Shown: piece after piece, positions 9,919 through 17,301 of the stretch | Position numbering within the stretch: position 1 is the stretch's first letter | Layout of the letters: each line of letters opens with the position of its first letter | Assembly (NCBI RefSeq): GCF_012395815.1 | Contig: NZ_JAAZQQ010000007.1 | Location: forward strand, 62,001 to 126,000 | Source: Roseicyclus persicicus | Lineage (GTDB): Bacteria; Pseudomonadota; Alphaproteobacteria; Rhodobacterales; Rhodobacteraceae | Length of the DNA stretch: 64,000 bases | Direction: 5' to 3' | Program-made: the position numbers and the translations under genes | Notes under the pieces: model-generated | The model's database searches: none | What the model was told of the DNA's origin: nothing | The model's input: only the letters and a program-made list of their open reading frames with translations

Positions 9919-11280
9919 TCAGCGGTAGGTGACGGACTTGACCGCCTCGATCACCTCGGCGGTCGAGGTGAGCGCCAGCTTCTCGAGGTTGGCGGCGTAG
10001 GGCATCGGCACGTCCTTGCCCGTGCAGTTGATGACCGGCGCGTCGAGGTAATCGAAGGCGTTCTGCATGATGTAGGCCGACAGGTGGTTGCCCATCGAGG
10101 CGACCGGGAAGCCCTCCTCGACGGTGACGCAGCGGTTGGTCTTCTTCACGCTCTCGATCACGGTGGCGTAGTCGATGGGGCGCAGCGTGCGCAGGTCGAT
10201 CACCTCAGCCTCGATGCCCTCCTTCGCCAGCTTCTCGGCGGCGTCGAGGGCATAGGTCATGCCGATGCCCCAGCTGACGAGCGTCACGTCGGACCCCTCG
10301 CGCCAGATCTTCGCCTTGCCGAAGGGGATGGTGAAATCCTCCAGGTCCGGCACCTCGAAGCTGCGGCCGTAGAGGATCTCGTTCTCGAGGAAGATCACCG
10401 GGTTCGGGTCGCGGATCGCGGTTTTCAGCAGGCCCTTGGCGTCGGCGGCCGAGTAGGGCTGCACCACCTTGAGGCCGGGGATCGAGGAGTACCAGGCGGC
10501 GTAGTCCTGGCTGTGCTGGGCCGCCACGCGGGCCGCGGCGCCGTTCGGGCCGCGGAACACCATCGGGGCACCCATCTGGCCGCCCGACATGTAGAGCGTC
10601 TTGGCGGCCGAGTTGATGATGTGGTCGATGGCCTGCATCGCGAAGTTGAAGGTCATGAACTCGACGATGGGCTTGAGGCCCCCGAAGGCCGCGCCGACGC
10701 CGATCCCGGCAAAGCCATGCTCGGTGATCGGGGTGTCGATCACGCGCTTGGCGCCGAACTCGTCGAGGAGGCCTTGGGTCACCTTGTAGGCGCCCTGGTA
10801 TTCGGCGACCTCCTCGCCCATCACGAAGACGGTGGGGTCGCGGCGCATTTCCTCGGCCATGGCGTCGCGCAGCGCTTCGCGCACGGTCTGGGTCTTCATC
10901 TTGGTGCCGGCGGGCCAGTCGGGGCTGCGGTCGACCTTGGCGGCCGCGGGGGCCGCGGCGGCGGGGGCCTTCTCGGCCGCCTTCGGGGCCTCGGCGGCGG
11001 GGGCGGCTGCGGCAGGCGCCGGGGCGCTCATGTCCTCGCCGGCCTCACCCAGCACCGCGATGGGCGTGTTCACCTTCACGCCCTCGGTGCCTTCGGCGAC
11101 GAGGATCTTGCCGATCACGCCCTCGTCGACGGCCTCGAACTCCATCGTCGCCTTGTCGGTCTCGATCTCGGCCAGGATGTCGCCCGCCTTGACGGTGTCG
11201 CCTTCCTTGACCAGCCATTTCGCCAGCGTGCCCTCCTCCATCGTGGGGGAGAGGGCGGGCATCAGGATCTCGGTTGCCAT
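9919..11280 (-). CDS. pdhB: Pyruvate dehydrogenase E1 beta with N-terminal lipoyl domain
   Basis: 453 residues. Residues 1-80 are a complete lipoyl domain (Lys43 in [10 protein letters not shown]), unlike enterobacterial or mitochondrial E1 beta. After an Ala/Pro linker the transketolase-type beta subunit starts near [17 protein letters not shown], with [20 protein letters not shown] and [18 protein letters not shown]. Its first about 75 residues are nearly identical to those of pdhC. This fused form is known in alphaproteobacteria. It works with pdhA as the TPP-dependent E1. Confidence 0.97.
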   Translation of the reverse strand: MATEILMPALSPTMEEGTLAKWLVKEGDTVKAGDILAEIETDKATMEFEAVDEGVIGKILVAEGTEGVKVNTPIAVLGEAGEDMSAPAPAAAAPAAEAPKAAEKAPAAAAPAAAKVDRSPDWPAGTKMKTQTVREALRDAMAEEMRRDPTVFVMGEEVAEYQGAYKVTQGLLDEFGAKRVIDTPITEHGFAGIGVGAAFGGLKPIVEFMTFNFAMQAIDHIINSAAKTLYMSGGQMGAPMVFRGPNGAAARVAAQHSQDYAAWYSSIPGLKVVQPYSAADAKGLLKTAIRDPNPVIFLENEILYGRSFEVPDLEDFTIPFGKAKIWREGSDVTLVSWGIGMTYALDAAEKLAKEGIEAEVIDLRTLRPIDYATVIESVKKTNRCVTVEEGFPVASMGNHLSAYIMQNAFDYLDAPVINCTGKDVPMPYAANLEKLALTSTAEVIEAVKSVTYR

Positions 11281-11295
11281 GTCGTTCTGTCCCCC

Positions 11296-12321
11296 TCAGG
11301 CGTCCTGCGGCGCCACGTCGGCGTAGATGTCGGTCCAGAGCTCGGAGAGGTCCGGCTCGGGGCTTTCCTTCGAGAACTCGGCGGCCTCGTTGACGATCTC
11401 CTTGATCTCCTTGTCGATCTTCTTGAGGTCGTCCTCGCTGGCGTGGCCGCCGGTCAGCAGCATCTGCCGCACGTGCTCGATCGCGTCGCGCTTCTCGCGC
11501 ATCTCCTGCACCTCCTCGCGGGTGCGGTATTTCGCGGGGTCGGACATGGAGTGGCCGCGGTAGCGGTAGGTCATGACCTCGAGGATGTAGGGGCCCTTGC
11601 CCGCGCGGCAGTGGGCGACGGCGCGCTGGCCGGCGGCCTTGACCGCGAGCACGTCCATGCCGTCGACCTCCTCGCCGGCGATCCCGTAGGCCTCGCCGCG
11701 CTTCCACAGCGCGGGCGACTTGGTCGCGCGCTTGACCGCGGTGCCCATGGCGTACTGGTTGTTCTCGATCACGAAGATCACCGGCAGGTCCCACAGCTGC
11801 GCCATGTTGTAGGTCTCGTAGACCTGGCCCTGGTTCGCCGCGCCGTCGCCGAAATAGGCGAAGGTCACGCGGTCGTTGCCGAGATACTTGTCGGCGAAGG
11901 CGAGGCCCGCCCCGATCGGCACCTGCGCGCCCACGATCCCGTGGCCGCCATAGAAGTGGCGCTCCTTCGAGAACATGTGCATCGAGCCGCCCTTGCCCTT
12001 GGAATAGCCGCCGATGCGGCCGGTGAGCTCGGCCATGACACCCTTGGCGTCCATCCCGCAGGCCAGCATGTGGCCGTGGTCGCGGTAGGAGGTGACGCGC
12101 TTGTCGCCCTCGTCCGCCGCGGCCTCGAGGCCCACCACCACGGCCTCCTGGCCGATGTAGAGGTGGCAGAAGCCGCCGATCAGGCCCATGCCGTAGAGCT
12201 GGCCGGCCTTTTCCTCGAAGCGGCGGATGAGCAGCATCTCGCGGTAGTAGCGCTTGAGCTCCTCGGCCGAGACGTTCGGCGTGGCTGCCGTCGTCGCAGC
12301 GGCGGTCTTGCGTGGTGGCAT
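11296..12321 (-). CDS. pdhA: Pyruvate dehydrogenase E1 alpha
   Basis: 341 residues. The TPP-binding motif runs from GDGAANQGQVYETYN to IENNQYAMGTA. SYRDHGHMLACG and the phosphorylation-loop-like YRYRGHSMSDPAKYR are also typical. ATG 12321 has GGGGGAGGA about 8 nt upstream. A longer in-frame ATG at 12384 is rejected because it would translate the 14-bp operator. It is the first gene of the pdh operon. No E3 gene is in the cluster; lpd begins at 62957. Confidence 0.97.
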   Translation of the reverse strand: MPPRKTAAATTAATPNVSAEELKRYYREMLLIRRFEEKAGQLYGMGLIGGFCHLYIGQEAVVVGLEAAADEGDKRVTSYRDHGHMLACGMDAKGVMAELTGRIGGYSKGKGGSMHMFSKERHFYGGHGIVGAQVPIGAGLAFADKYLGNDRVTFAYFGDGAANQGQVYETYNMAQLWDLPVIFVIENNQYAMGTAVKRATKSPALWKRGEAYGIAGEEVDGMDVLAVKAAGQRAVAHCRAGKGPYILEVMTYRYRGHSMSDPAKYRTREEVQEMREKRDAIEHVRQMLLTGGHASEDDLKKIDKEIKEIVNEAAEFSKESPEPDLSELWTDIYADVAPQDA

Positions 12322-12351
12322 GCCGGTGATCCTCCCCCGGTCGCAGAGATA

Positions 12352-12365
12352 GTTTAACGTTAAAC
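12352..12365. promoter_or_regulatory. Perfect palindromic operator upstream of pdhA
   Basis: GTTTAACGTTAAAC is a perfect 14-bp palindrome with central CG. It sits 30 bp upstream of the pdhA ATG and probably overlaps the promoter -10 region. A copy with one change (GTTTAACGTTGAAC) sits 26 bp upstream of lpd at 62917-62930. CG-centred palindromes are typical of LacI-family regulators. The actual regulator is not in the window. Confidence 0.7.
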
Positions 12366-12472
12366 ATCCCTCTAGCAGACGCAACCGCGGATTGCACCCG
12401 GCAATCCTGACGCAGGGGGTTGCGCGCGGTGCAAGGCTGACCCGGCGGCGGTGCGGGCGGCGGGCGGGTCAT

Positions 12473-12501
12473 GCGTATTTGGGGAAAGATGAAGGGGCGG
12501 G
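12473..12501 (+). repeat. GTATTTG-GAAAGATGAAGG repeat, copy 1
   Basis: GCGTATTTGGGGAAAGATGA followed by AGGGGCGGG, between pdhA and ftsB. The same core occurs at 34158, in divergent form at 50537, and as an inverted pair at 15765-15829. The intervening sequence of this 284-bp gap otherwise shows only the pdhA operator and a hairpin downstream of ftsB. Confidence 0.6.
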
Positions 12502-12552
12502 GGGCGGAGAGATGGGGCTATCCTGCGCCATCCAATGGGGACCAAGCCTTTC

Positions 12553-12575
12553 GGGAGGCCGCTTTGCGGCCCCCT
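12553..12575 (-). terminator. Candidate hairpin terminator downstream of ftsB
   Basis: GGCCGC-TTT-GCGGCC stem of 6 bp (12557-12571), extended by GGG/CCC after one mismatch. It lies 31 bp after the ftsB stop. There is no U-tract, so a Rho-independent role is uncertain. Confidence 0.35.
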
Positions 12576-12605
12576 GTCGGCCAACGCGCCCGCCGCAGGC
12601 GGACG

Positions 12606-12899
12606 CTAGGGCAGGATGATCTCGTCGGCGCGGACGTAGCCCAGCACGTCGCGGACCTGTTCGTCGAGCAGGTCGAGGTCGAGGAAATCGTCGGACAGGC
12701 GGCGGGTCAGGATCTCCATCCGGGCGACCTCGGCCGAGAGGCTGGCGAGCTGCTCGTCCAGCCGGTCGGCCTCGGCCTCGATCTGGATGCGCTGGAACAG
12801 GCCGTAGTTGCCCTGCACCGCGGTAAAGGTGAAGTAGGCGCCGATGAACAGGAGCGCGACGGGCAGGATCAGCCCCGAGAGCGGTGCGCTGCGTGTCAT
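12606..12899 (-). CDS. ftsB: Septum formation initiator FtsB/DivIC-like protein
   Basis: 97 residues. One transmembrane helix near the N-terminus (LSGLILPVALLFIGAYFTFTA is the hydrophobic segment, about residues 7-27) is followed by a coiled coil (IEAEADRLDEQLASLSAEVARME) and a conserved short tail VRDVLGYVRADEIIL. This is the classic FtsB layout, and the gene next to pdhA is a common alphaproteobacterial arrangement. It acts in the inner membrane in the FtsQLB divisome complex. ATG 12899 is chosen so that the TM helix is N-terminal. Confidence 0.88.
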   Translation of the reverse strand: MTRSAPLSGLILPVALLFIGAYFTFTAVQGNYGLFQRIQIEAEADRLDEQLASLSAEVARMEILTRRLSDDFLDLDLLDEQVRDVLGYVRADEIILP

Positions 12900-13021
12900 G
12901 GATCTTGCCACTGCCTCTGGTCCCCTGCGCCCTCTCGCGGGGCACTGAGGACAGAGTCGCACATTGATATGAAAAAGGGAATCCCCCTTGGGCGAGGAGC
13001 GGCCGTTTTCCGCGCCGCGCC

Positions 13022-13525
13022 CTAGCGGGTGTCGCGGGTGAAGGCGAAGGCGCCCGCGACGGCCACGCAGACATCGTCGCCGGTGCAGACGCGCCCCTCG
13101 TAGCGGGCGCGGATGCGGTCGCGGCCCGGCTCCTGCGGCACGATCTCGGTCACGCGCACGGTGCCGCTGCCCTCGTGGGGGATCGCGGTGCCGTCGGCTG
13201 CGGGGAGCAGGACGAAGAGGCGCTCGGTCGGGGCGCTGCCGGCCCGGTCCCCGGGCAGGCGCGCCTGCAACGACAGGCTCGCGGCCGCGTTCCCGCCGTC
13301 GACCCGGAGCCGCACCCCGCCGCCGGCGTCGGCCGGCCCGAAGCTGCCCCGGATGCCGAAGCTGGGTGGCGGATGCACCATGCGGCCATCGGCATGGAGG
13401 TTCGCCTCGCCGTTGTCCTCGACGACGCTGACGATGCCCTGGAACACCGCCCCCTCGCCGGCGACGGGGGTGTGCTGGCAGGCCCCGAGCCCAAGCGCCA
13501 GCAGCAGCGCCGCGGCGCGCCTCAC
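13022..13525 (-). CDS. Predicted lipoprotein translationally coupled to aldolase
   Basis: 167 residues. The GTG start at 13525 overlaps the aldolase stop as GTGA. The N-terminus is a lipoprotein signal: two Arg, an Ala/Leu core and the lipobox LGAC with Cys16. The mature part is beta-rich (FQGIVSVVEDNGEANLHADG, VRLRVDGGNAAASLSL) and has a Cys pair in GRVCTGDDVCVAVAG. No known family is recognised. The downstream position suggests expression with aldolase but not a glycolytic role. Confidence 0.75.
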   Translation of the reverse strand: MRRAAALLLALGLGACQHTPVAGEGAVFQGIVSVVEDNGEANLHADGRMVHPPPSFGIRGSFGPADAGGGVRLRVDGGNAAASLSLQARLPGDRAGSAPTERLFVLLPAADGTAIPHEGSGTVRVTEIVPQEPGRDRIRARYEGRVCTGDDVCVAVAGAFAFTRDTR

Positions 13526-14412
13526 GCCACCGAGGCCGCGTGGATCGCGTCGATCGCCGCGGCCAGCGCCGTGTCGAACTCGGCGTCGGACTGCTGCGCC
13601 GACAGGCCCTCGGTCAGGGCGCGGCTGAAGCTCGCGATCATGCCGTGGTTCTCGGCCAGCCGGGCGCAGGCCTCCTCGCGGCTGTAGCCGCCCGACAGCG
13701 CCACGACACGCAGCACCTTGGAATGCGCGATCAGCGGCGCATAGAGGCCCGCCCTGGACGGGATCGACAGCTTGAGCATCACCTTCTGCCCCTCGGGCAC
13801 GGCCTCGAGGCCCTTCAGCAGCTCGGCCAGCAGGATCTCCTCGGCGACGGCCTTGTCGGGGGCCTTGATGTTCACCTCGGGTTCCAGGATCGGGACGAGG
13901 CCCTTGTCGAGCACCTCGAGGCCCAGGTCGACCTGCTGCGCCACCACGTCGGCGATGCCGCCCGCGTTGGCCGCGTTGATGACCGAGCGTTCCTTGGTGC
14001 CGAAGATGCCGGCCGCGGCCGCGCGGTCGAGCAGCGCGGACAGGCCCGGGATCTGCTTCATCAGCTGCACGCCGTTGGCCTCGGCCTCCAGCCCCTTGTC
14101 GATCTTGAGGAAGGGCACCACGCCCTTGTCTTCCCACAGGTAGCGGGCCGAGGGCTTGCCGCCGATCTCGCGGTCCATCGTCATCTCGAACAGGATCGCG
14201 CCGATCACCTTGGCCCCGGTGAAGGCGGGCGCGGTCGCGATCCGGGCGCGCATGGCGTGGATCAGGTCGAACATCTCGGCCTCGGAGCCATAGGCGTCCT
14301 CGGGGATGCCGTAGAGGCGCAGCGCCTTCGGGGTCGAGCCCCCGGACTGGTCCAGCGCGGCGATGAAGCCCTTGCCGGTTTCCATCTGGGTTCTCATGGC
14401 GTCGGTGGACAT
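13522..14412 (-). CDS. fda: Fructose-bisphosphate aldolase class I
   Basis: 296 residues. GKGFIAALDQSGGSTPKAL at the start, WEDKGVVPFLKIDKG, VPILEPEVNI and VMLKLSIPS place it in the class I (Schiff-base) bacterial aldolase group. GAGGAG lies 7 nt upstream of ATG 14412. It is downstream of pgk on the same strand with an 88-bp gap, and upstream of a coupled lipoprotein. It converts fructose-1,6-bisphosphate to DHAP and glyceraldehyde-3-phosphate reversibly. Confidence 0.95.
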   Translation of the reverse strand: MSTDAMRTQMETGKGFIAALDQSGGSTPKALRLYGIPEDAYGSEAEMFDLIHAMRARIATAPAFTGAKVIGAILFEMTMDREIGGKPSARYLWEDKGVVPFLKIDKGLEAEANGVQLMKQIPGLSALLDRAAAAGIFGTKERSVINAANAGGIADVVAQQVDLGLEVLDKGLVPILEPEVNIKAPDKAVAEEILLAELLKGLEAVPEGQKVMLKLSIPSRAGLYAPLIAHSKVLRVVALSGGYSREEACARLAENHGMIASFSRALTEGLSAQQSDAEFDTALAAAIDAIHAASVA

Positions 14413-14500
14413 GCGCGCGCTCCTCTCAGGGGGGTCAGGATTTGCCCTTCTGTGCCAAAGCCCCGCGCGGCTGTCCACAATGGTGGCGCAAACAGCGGCG

Positions 14501-15685
14501 TCAGCCCGCCTGCTCCAGCGCCGCGACGCCGGGGAGCGTCTTGCCCTCCATCCATTCGAGGAAGGCGCCGCCCGCGGTCGAGATGTAGGTGAAGCGGTCG
14601 GCGGCATGGGCCTGGTTCAGCGCCGAGACCGTGTCGCCCCCGCCCGCCACCGACACCAGCCGCCCCGCCTCGGTCAGATCGGCCGCGGCCCTGGCGGCGG
14701 CGACGGTGGCGCGGTCGAAGGGCGCGATCTCGAAGGCGCCGAGCGGGCCGTTCCAGATCAGCGTGCGCGCGCGCTCGAAGGCGGCGACGATGCGCTCCAC
14801 CGTGTCGGCGCCGGCGTCCAGGATCATGGTCTCCGACGGCACCGCGGTCGCGGCCACCGTGGTGTGGTCGGCGCCGGCGGCGAACTCCTCGGCCACCACC
14901 ACGTCGGAGGGCAGCAGGATCTCGCAGCCCGTCTCCTGCGCCTTGGCCATGATGGCGCGCGCCGTGTCGGCCAGGTCGTGCTCGCATAGCGAGCGGCCCA
15001 CGTCGAGCCCGTCGGCGGCGAGGAAGGTGTTCGCCATGCCGCCCCCGATCACGAGGATGTCGACCTTCTCGATCAGGTTGCCCAGCAGGTCGAGCTTGGT
15101 CGACACCTTGGCGCCGCCCACCACCGCCACCACCGGCCGCGCCGGGTTCCCCAGCGCCGCGTCGAGCGCGCGCAGCTCCGCCTCCATCAGCCGACCGGCG
15201 CAGGACGGCAGCAGGCGCGCCACGCCCTCGGTCGAGGCGTGCGCCCGATGCGCCGCGGAAAACGCGTCGTTGCAGTAGACATCGGCAAGGTCGGCCAGCT
15301 CGCGGGCGAGCGCCGGGTCGTTCTTTTCCTCGCCGGGGAAGAAGCGGATGTTCTCCAGCAGCAGCACCTCGCCCGGCCCCATGGCCCCGATCGCCGCCTC
15401 GAAATGGTCCTCGGCGAAGCGCACCGGCTGGCCCAGCGCGGCCTCCAGCGCGGGCAGCGTGACCTTGAGCGACATCTCCGGCACCACCTTGCCCTTGGGC
15501 CGGCCGAAATGCGCGACGAGCACGGGCTTGCCGCCCCTGGCCAGGATGTCGCGGATCGTCGGCACGATGCGGGTGATGCGGGTGTCGTCGGTGACCTGGC
15601 CGTCCTGCACCGGCACGTTGATGTCGACGCGCGTCAGCACCACCTTGCCCGCAAGGTCCATGTCATCAAGGGTTTTCCAGGTCAT
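14501..15685 (-). CDS. pgk: Phosphoglycerate kinase
   Basis: 394 residues. [57 protein letters not shown], and [11 protein letters not shown] are diagnostic. GGAGG lies 7 nt upstream of ATG 15685. In-frame upstream codons to 15823 translate the 15765-15829 repeat hairpin and are rejected. Downstream of gap and upstream of aldolase on the same strand. Confidence 0.98.
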   Translation of the reverse strand: MTWKTLDDMDLAGKVVLTRVDINVPVQDGQVTDDTRITRIVPTIRDILARGGKPVLVAHFGRPKGKVVPEMSLKVTLPALEAALGQPVRFAEDHFEAAIGAMGPGEVLLLENIRFFPGEEKNDPALARELADLADVYCNDAFSAAHRAHASTEGVARLLPSCAGRLMEAELRALDAALGNPARPVVAVVGGAKVSTKLDLLGNLIEKVDILVIGGGMANTFLAADGLDVGRSLCEHDLADTARAIMAKAQETGCEILLPSDVVVAEEFAAGADHTTVAATAVPSETMILDAGADTVERIVAAFERARTLIWNGPLGAFEIAPFDRATVAAARAAADLTEAGRLVSVAGGGDTVSALNQAHAADRFTYISTAGGAFLEWMEGKTLPGVAALEQAG

Positions 15686-15764
15686 CTCGGCCTCCGTCGC
15701 GCTGTCACGGCGCCGGTTTACCATGGCCCCGCGGGCAGGCCAGAGACTTCGATGCCTCAGGCCC

Positions 15765-15829
15765 GCGTATTTTCGGAAAGATGAACGACAATTCGATGAA
15801 AATTGTCCTTCATCTTTCTCCAAATACGC
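15765..15829. repeat. Inverted pair of GTATTTG-GAAAGATGAAGG repeats between gap and pgk
   Basis: Left arm 15765-15793 and right arm 15801-15829 are 29 bases each, separated by a 7-base loop CGATGAA. Only four positions fail to pair. Each arm begins GCGTATTT from outside and ends GACAATT at the loop. The structure lies 21 bp after the gap stop, so transcripts from gap into pgk would form a long hairpin here. It could be a partial terminator, a stability element or both. Confidence 0.8.
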
Positions 15830-15850
15830 AATCCCGACGGTCGCCGCCCC

Positions 15851-16852
15851 TTACAGGTGGCGGCCCATCTCGACGGCGGTATCGGCCATGCGGCAGGAGA
15901 AGCCCCACTCGTTGTCGTACCAGCTGAGGATGCGGCACAGGTTGCCGTCCATCACCTTGGTCTGGTCGGTGGCGAAGATCGAGGAATGGGCGTCGTGGTT
16001 GAAGTCCATGCTCACCAGCTTCTCGTCGGTGACGCCCAGGATGCCCTTGAGCGGCCCGCCTGCCGCGGCGTGGATCGCGGCGTTGATCTCCTCCACGCTG
16101 GTGTCGCGGGCGGCCTCGAAGGTCAGGTCGACGACCGACACGTTCGGCGTCGGCACCCGCACGGCCACCCCGTCGAGCTTGCCGTTCAGCGCGGGCAGCA
16201 CCAGGCCCACCGCCTTGGCCGCGCCCGTCGAGGTCGGGATCATGCTGAGCGCCGCGGCGCGGGCGCGGTAGAGATCCTTGTGCATCGTGTCCAGCGTCGG
16301 CTGGTCGCCGGTGTAGCTGTGGATCGTGGTCATGAAGCCGCGATTGATGCCGATCGCCTCGTGCAGCACATGGGCCACCGGGGCGAGGCAGTTGGTCGTG
16401 CACGACGCGTTCGAGACGATCAGGTCGTCCTTCGTCAGCGTCTTGTGGTTCACGCCGTAGACGATGGTCTTGTCCGCGCCCTTGGACGGGGCCGAGACCA
16501 GCACGCGGCTGGCGCCGTTTTCCAGGTGCACGGCGGCCTTGTCGCGGTCGGTGAAGATGCCGGTGCATTCCATCACGATGTCGACGTGGGACCAGGGCAG
16601 CTCGGCGGGGTTGCGGATCGCGGTCACCTCGATCGGCCCGCGGCCGACGTCGATGGTGCTGGCGGTGGTCGTGACGGTCCCCGGGAAACGGCCGTGCACG
16701 CTGTCGTAGCGCAGCAGGTGCGCGTTGGTTTCCACGGGCCCGAGGTCGTTGATCGCCACGACCTCGATGTCGGTGCGGCCGTTCTCGACGATGGCGCGCA
16801 GCACGTTGCGCCCGATGCGTCCGAACCCGTTGATGGCGACTTTCACGGTCAT
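15851..16852 (-). CDS. gap: Glyceraldehyde-3-phosphate dehydrogenase, paralogue 1
   Basis: 333 residues. NAD-binding [14 protein letters not shown], catalytic [14 protein letters not shown], and [12 protein letters not shown] at the end. The residue after the first strand is followed by [14 protein letters not shown], typical of Rhodobacterales enzymes. GGGAGAGA is a good ribosome site. It is upstream of pgk, so probably the glycolytic/gluconeogenic housekeeping copy. Cofactor preference (NAD or NADP) is not certain from sequence. Confidence 0.96.
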   Translation of the reverse strand: MTVKVAINGFGRIGRNVLRAIVENGRTDIEVVAINDLGPVETNAHLLRYDSVHGRFPGTVTTTASTIDVGRGPIEVTAIRNPAELPWSHVDIVMECTGIFTDRDKAAVHLENGASRVLVSAPSKGADKTIVYGVNHKTLTKDDLIVSNASCTTNCLAPVAHVLHEAIGINRGFMTTIHSYTGDQPTLDTMHKDLYRARAAALSMIPTSTGAAKAVGLVLPALNGKLDGVAVRVPTPNVSVVDLTFEAARDTSVEEINAAIHAAAGGPLKGILGVTDEKLVSMDFNHDAHSSIFATDQTKVMDGNLCRILSWYDNEWGFSCRMADTAVEMGRHL

Positions 16853-16942
16853 GTCTCTCTCCCGTCCGTTGCGGTGCCGGTGCCTGCGCGTCAGCCTGCC
16901 ACGGCTGCGGCGAAATCCCAAATGCCGGCGCGGTCCGCAGGG

Positions 16943-16960
16943 CATGTTAGCGGTAACATG
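16943..16960. promoter_or_regulatory. Palindromic operator upstream of gap paralogue 1
   Basis: CATGTTAGCGGTAACATG has 7-bp perfect arms (CATGTTA/TAACATG) around a 4-base centre. It lies 90 bp upstream of the start. On the minus strand a weak promoter (TTCCCA, 17 bp, TACACA) ends immediately upstream of it, so bound protein would block initiation. Related sites precede the second gap gene at 20170-20217. Confidence 0.6.
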
Positions 16961-16999
16961 ACCTGTGTAGCGGCGCCCGCGCGGCTTGGGAAGGGGGCA

Positions 17000-17143
17000 C
17001 TAGCGCCAGAAGGCGAGCCAGCCCAGCAGGTCGGCAAATCGCCGCCCGAGCGCGACGGACAGGTCCCAGCCGAACAGGGTGGCGTCGACGGCCAGGAACC
17101 CCGCGATGCAGATCGCCAGAAAGATCGCCAGCCCGTTGCTCAT
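17000..17143 (-). CDS. 47-residue single-pass membrane protein next to gap
   Basis: Starts MSNGLAIFLAICIAGFLAVD, one hydrophobic helix (about residues 4-27), followed by an amphipathic stretch ending RRFADLLGWLAFWR. Similar micro-proteins ending in FADLIEWLAFWR-like tails beside gap genes occur in Rhodobacterales from my recollection and are often mislabelled as glyceraldehyde-3-phosphate dehydrogenase because of the neighbourhood. They are clearly unrelated to it. A ribosome site is weak. Function unknown. Confidence 0.7.
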   Translation of the reverse strand: MSNGLAIFLAICIAGFLAVDATLFGWDLSVALGRRFADLLGWLAFWR

Positions 17144-17301
17144 CCGTCGCCCTGTCCCTGCCTGCCGCAGCGCGACCGTGCCACGGGCCCGCGGTGGGGC
17201 AAAGCGGAAATGCGCCGCCCTCTGGGGGGCGGCGCATCCGGGCCGTGGCCGGGTCACGGGCGCCGGCCGAGGGACGTCCGGCGCCCGCTCCCTGCCCAGG
17301 C

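Noticed and set aside
9295-12357. A 1020-codon plus-strand open frame opposite pdhB and pdhA
   Set aside because: Shadow of the pdh operon. It shows mirror copies of the pdhB and pdhC lipoyl regions rather than its own domains.
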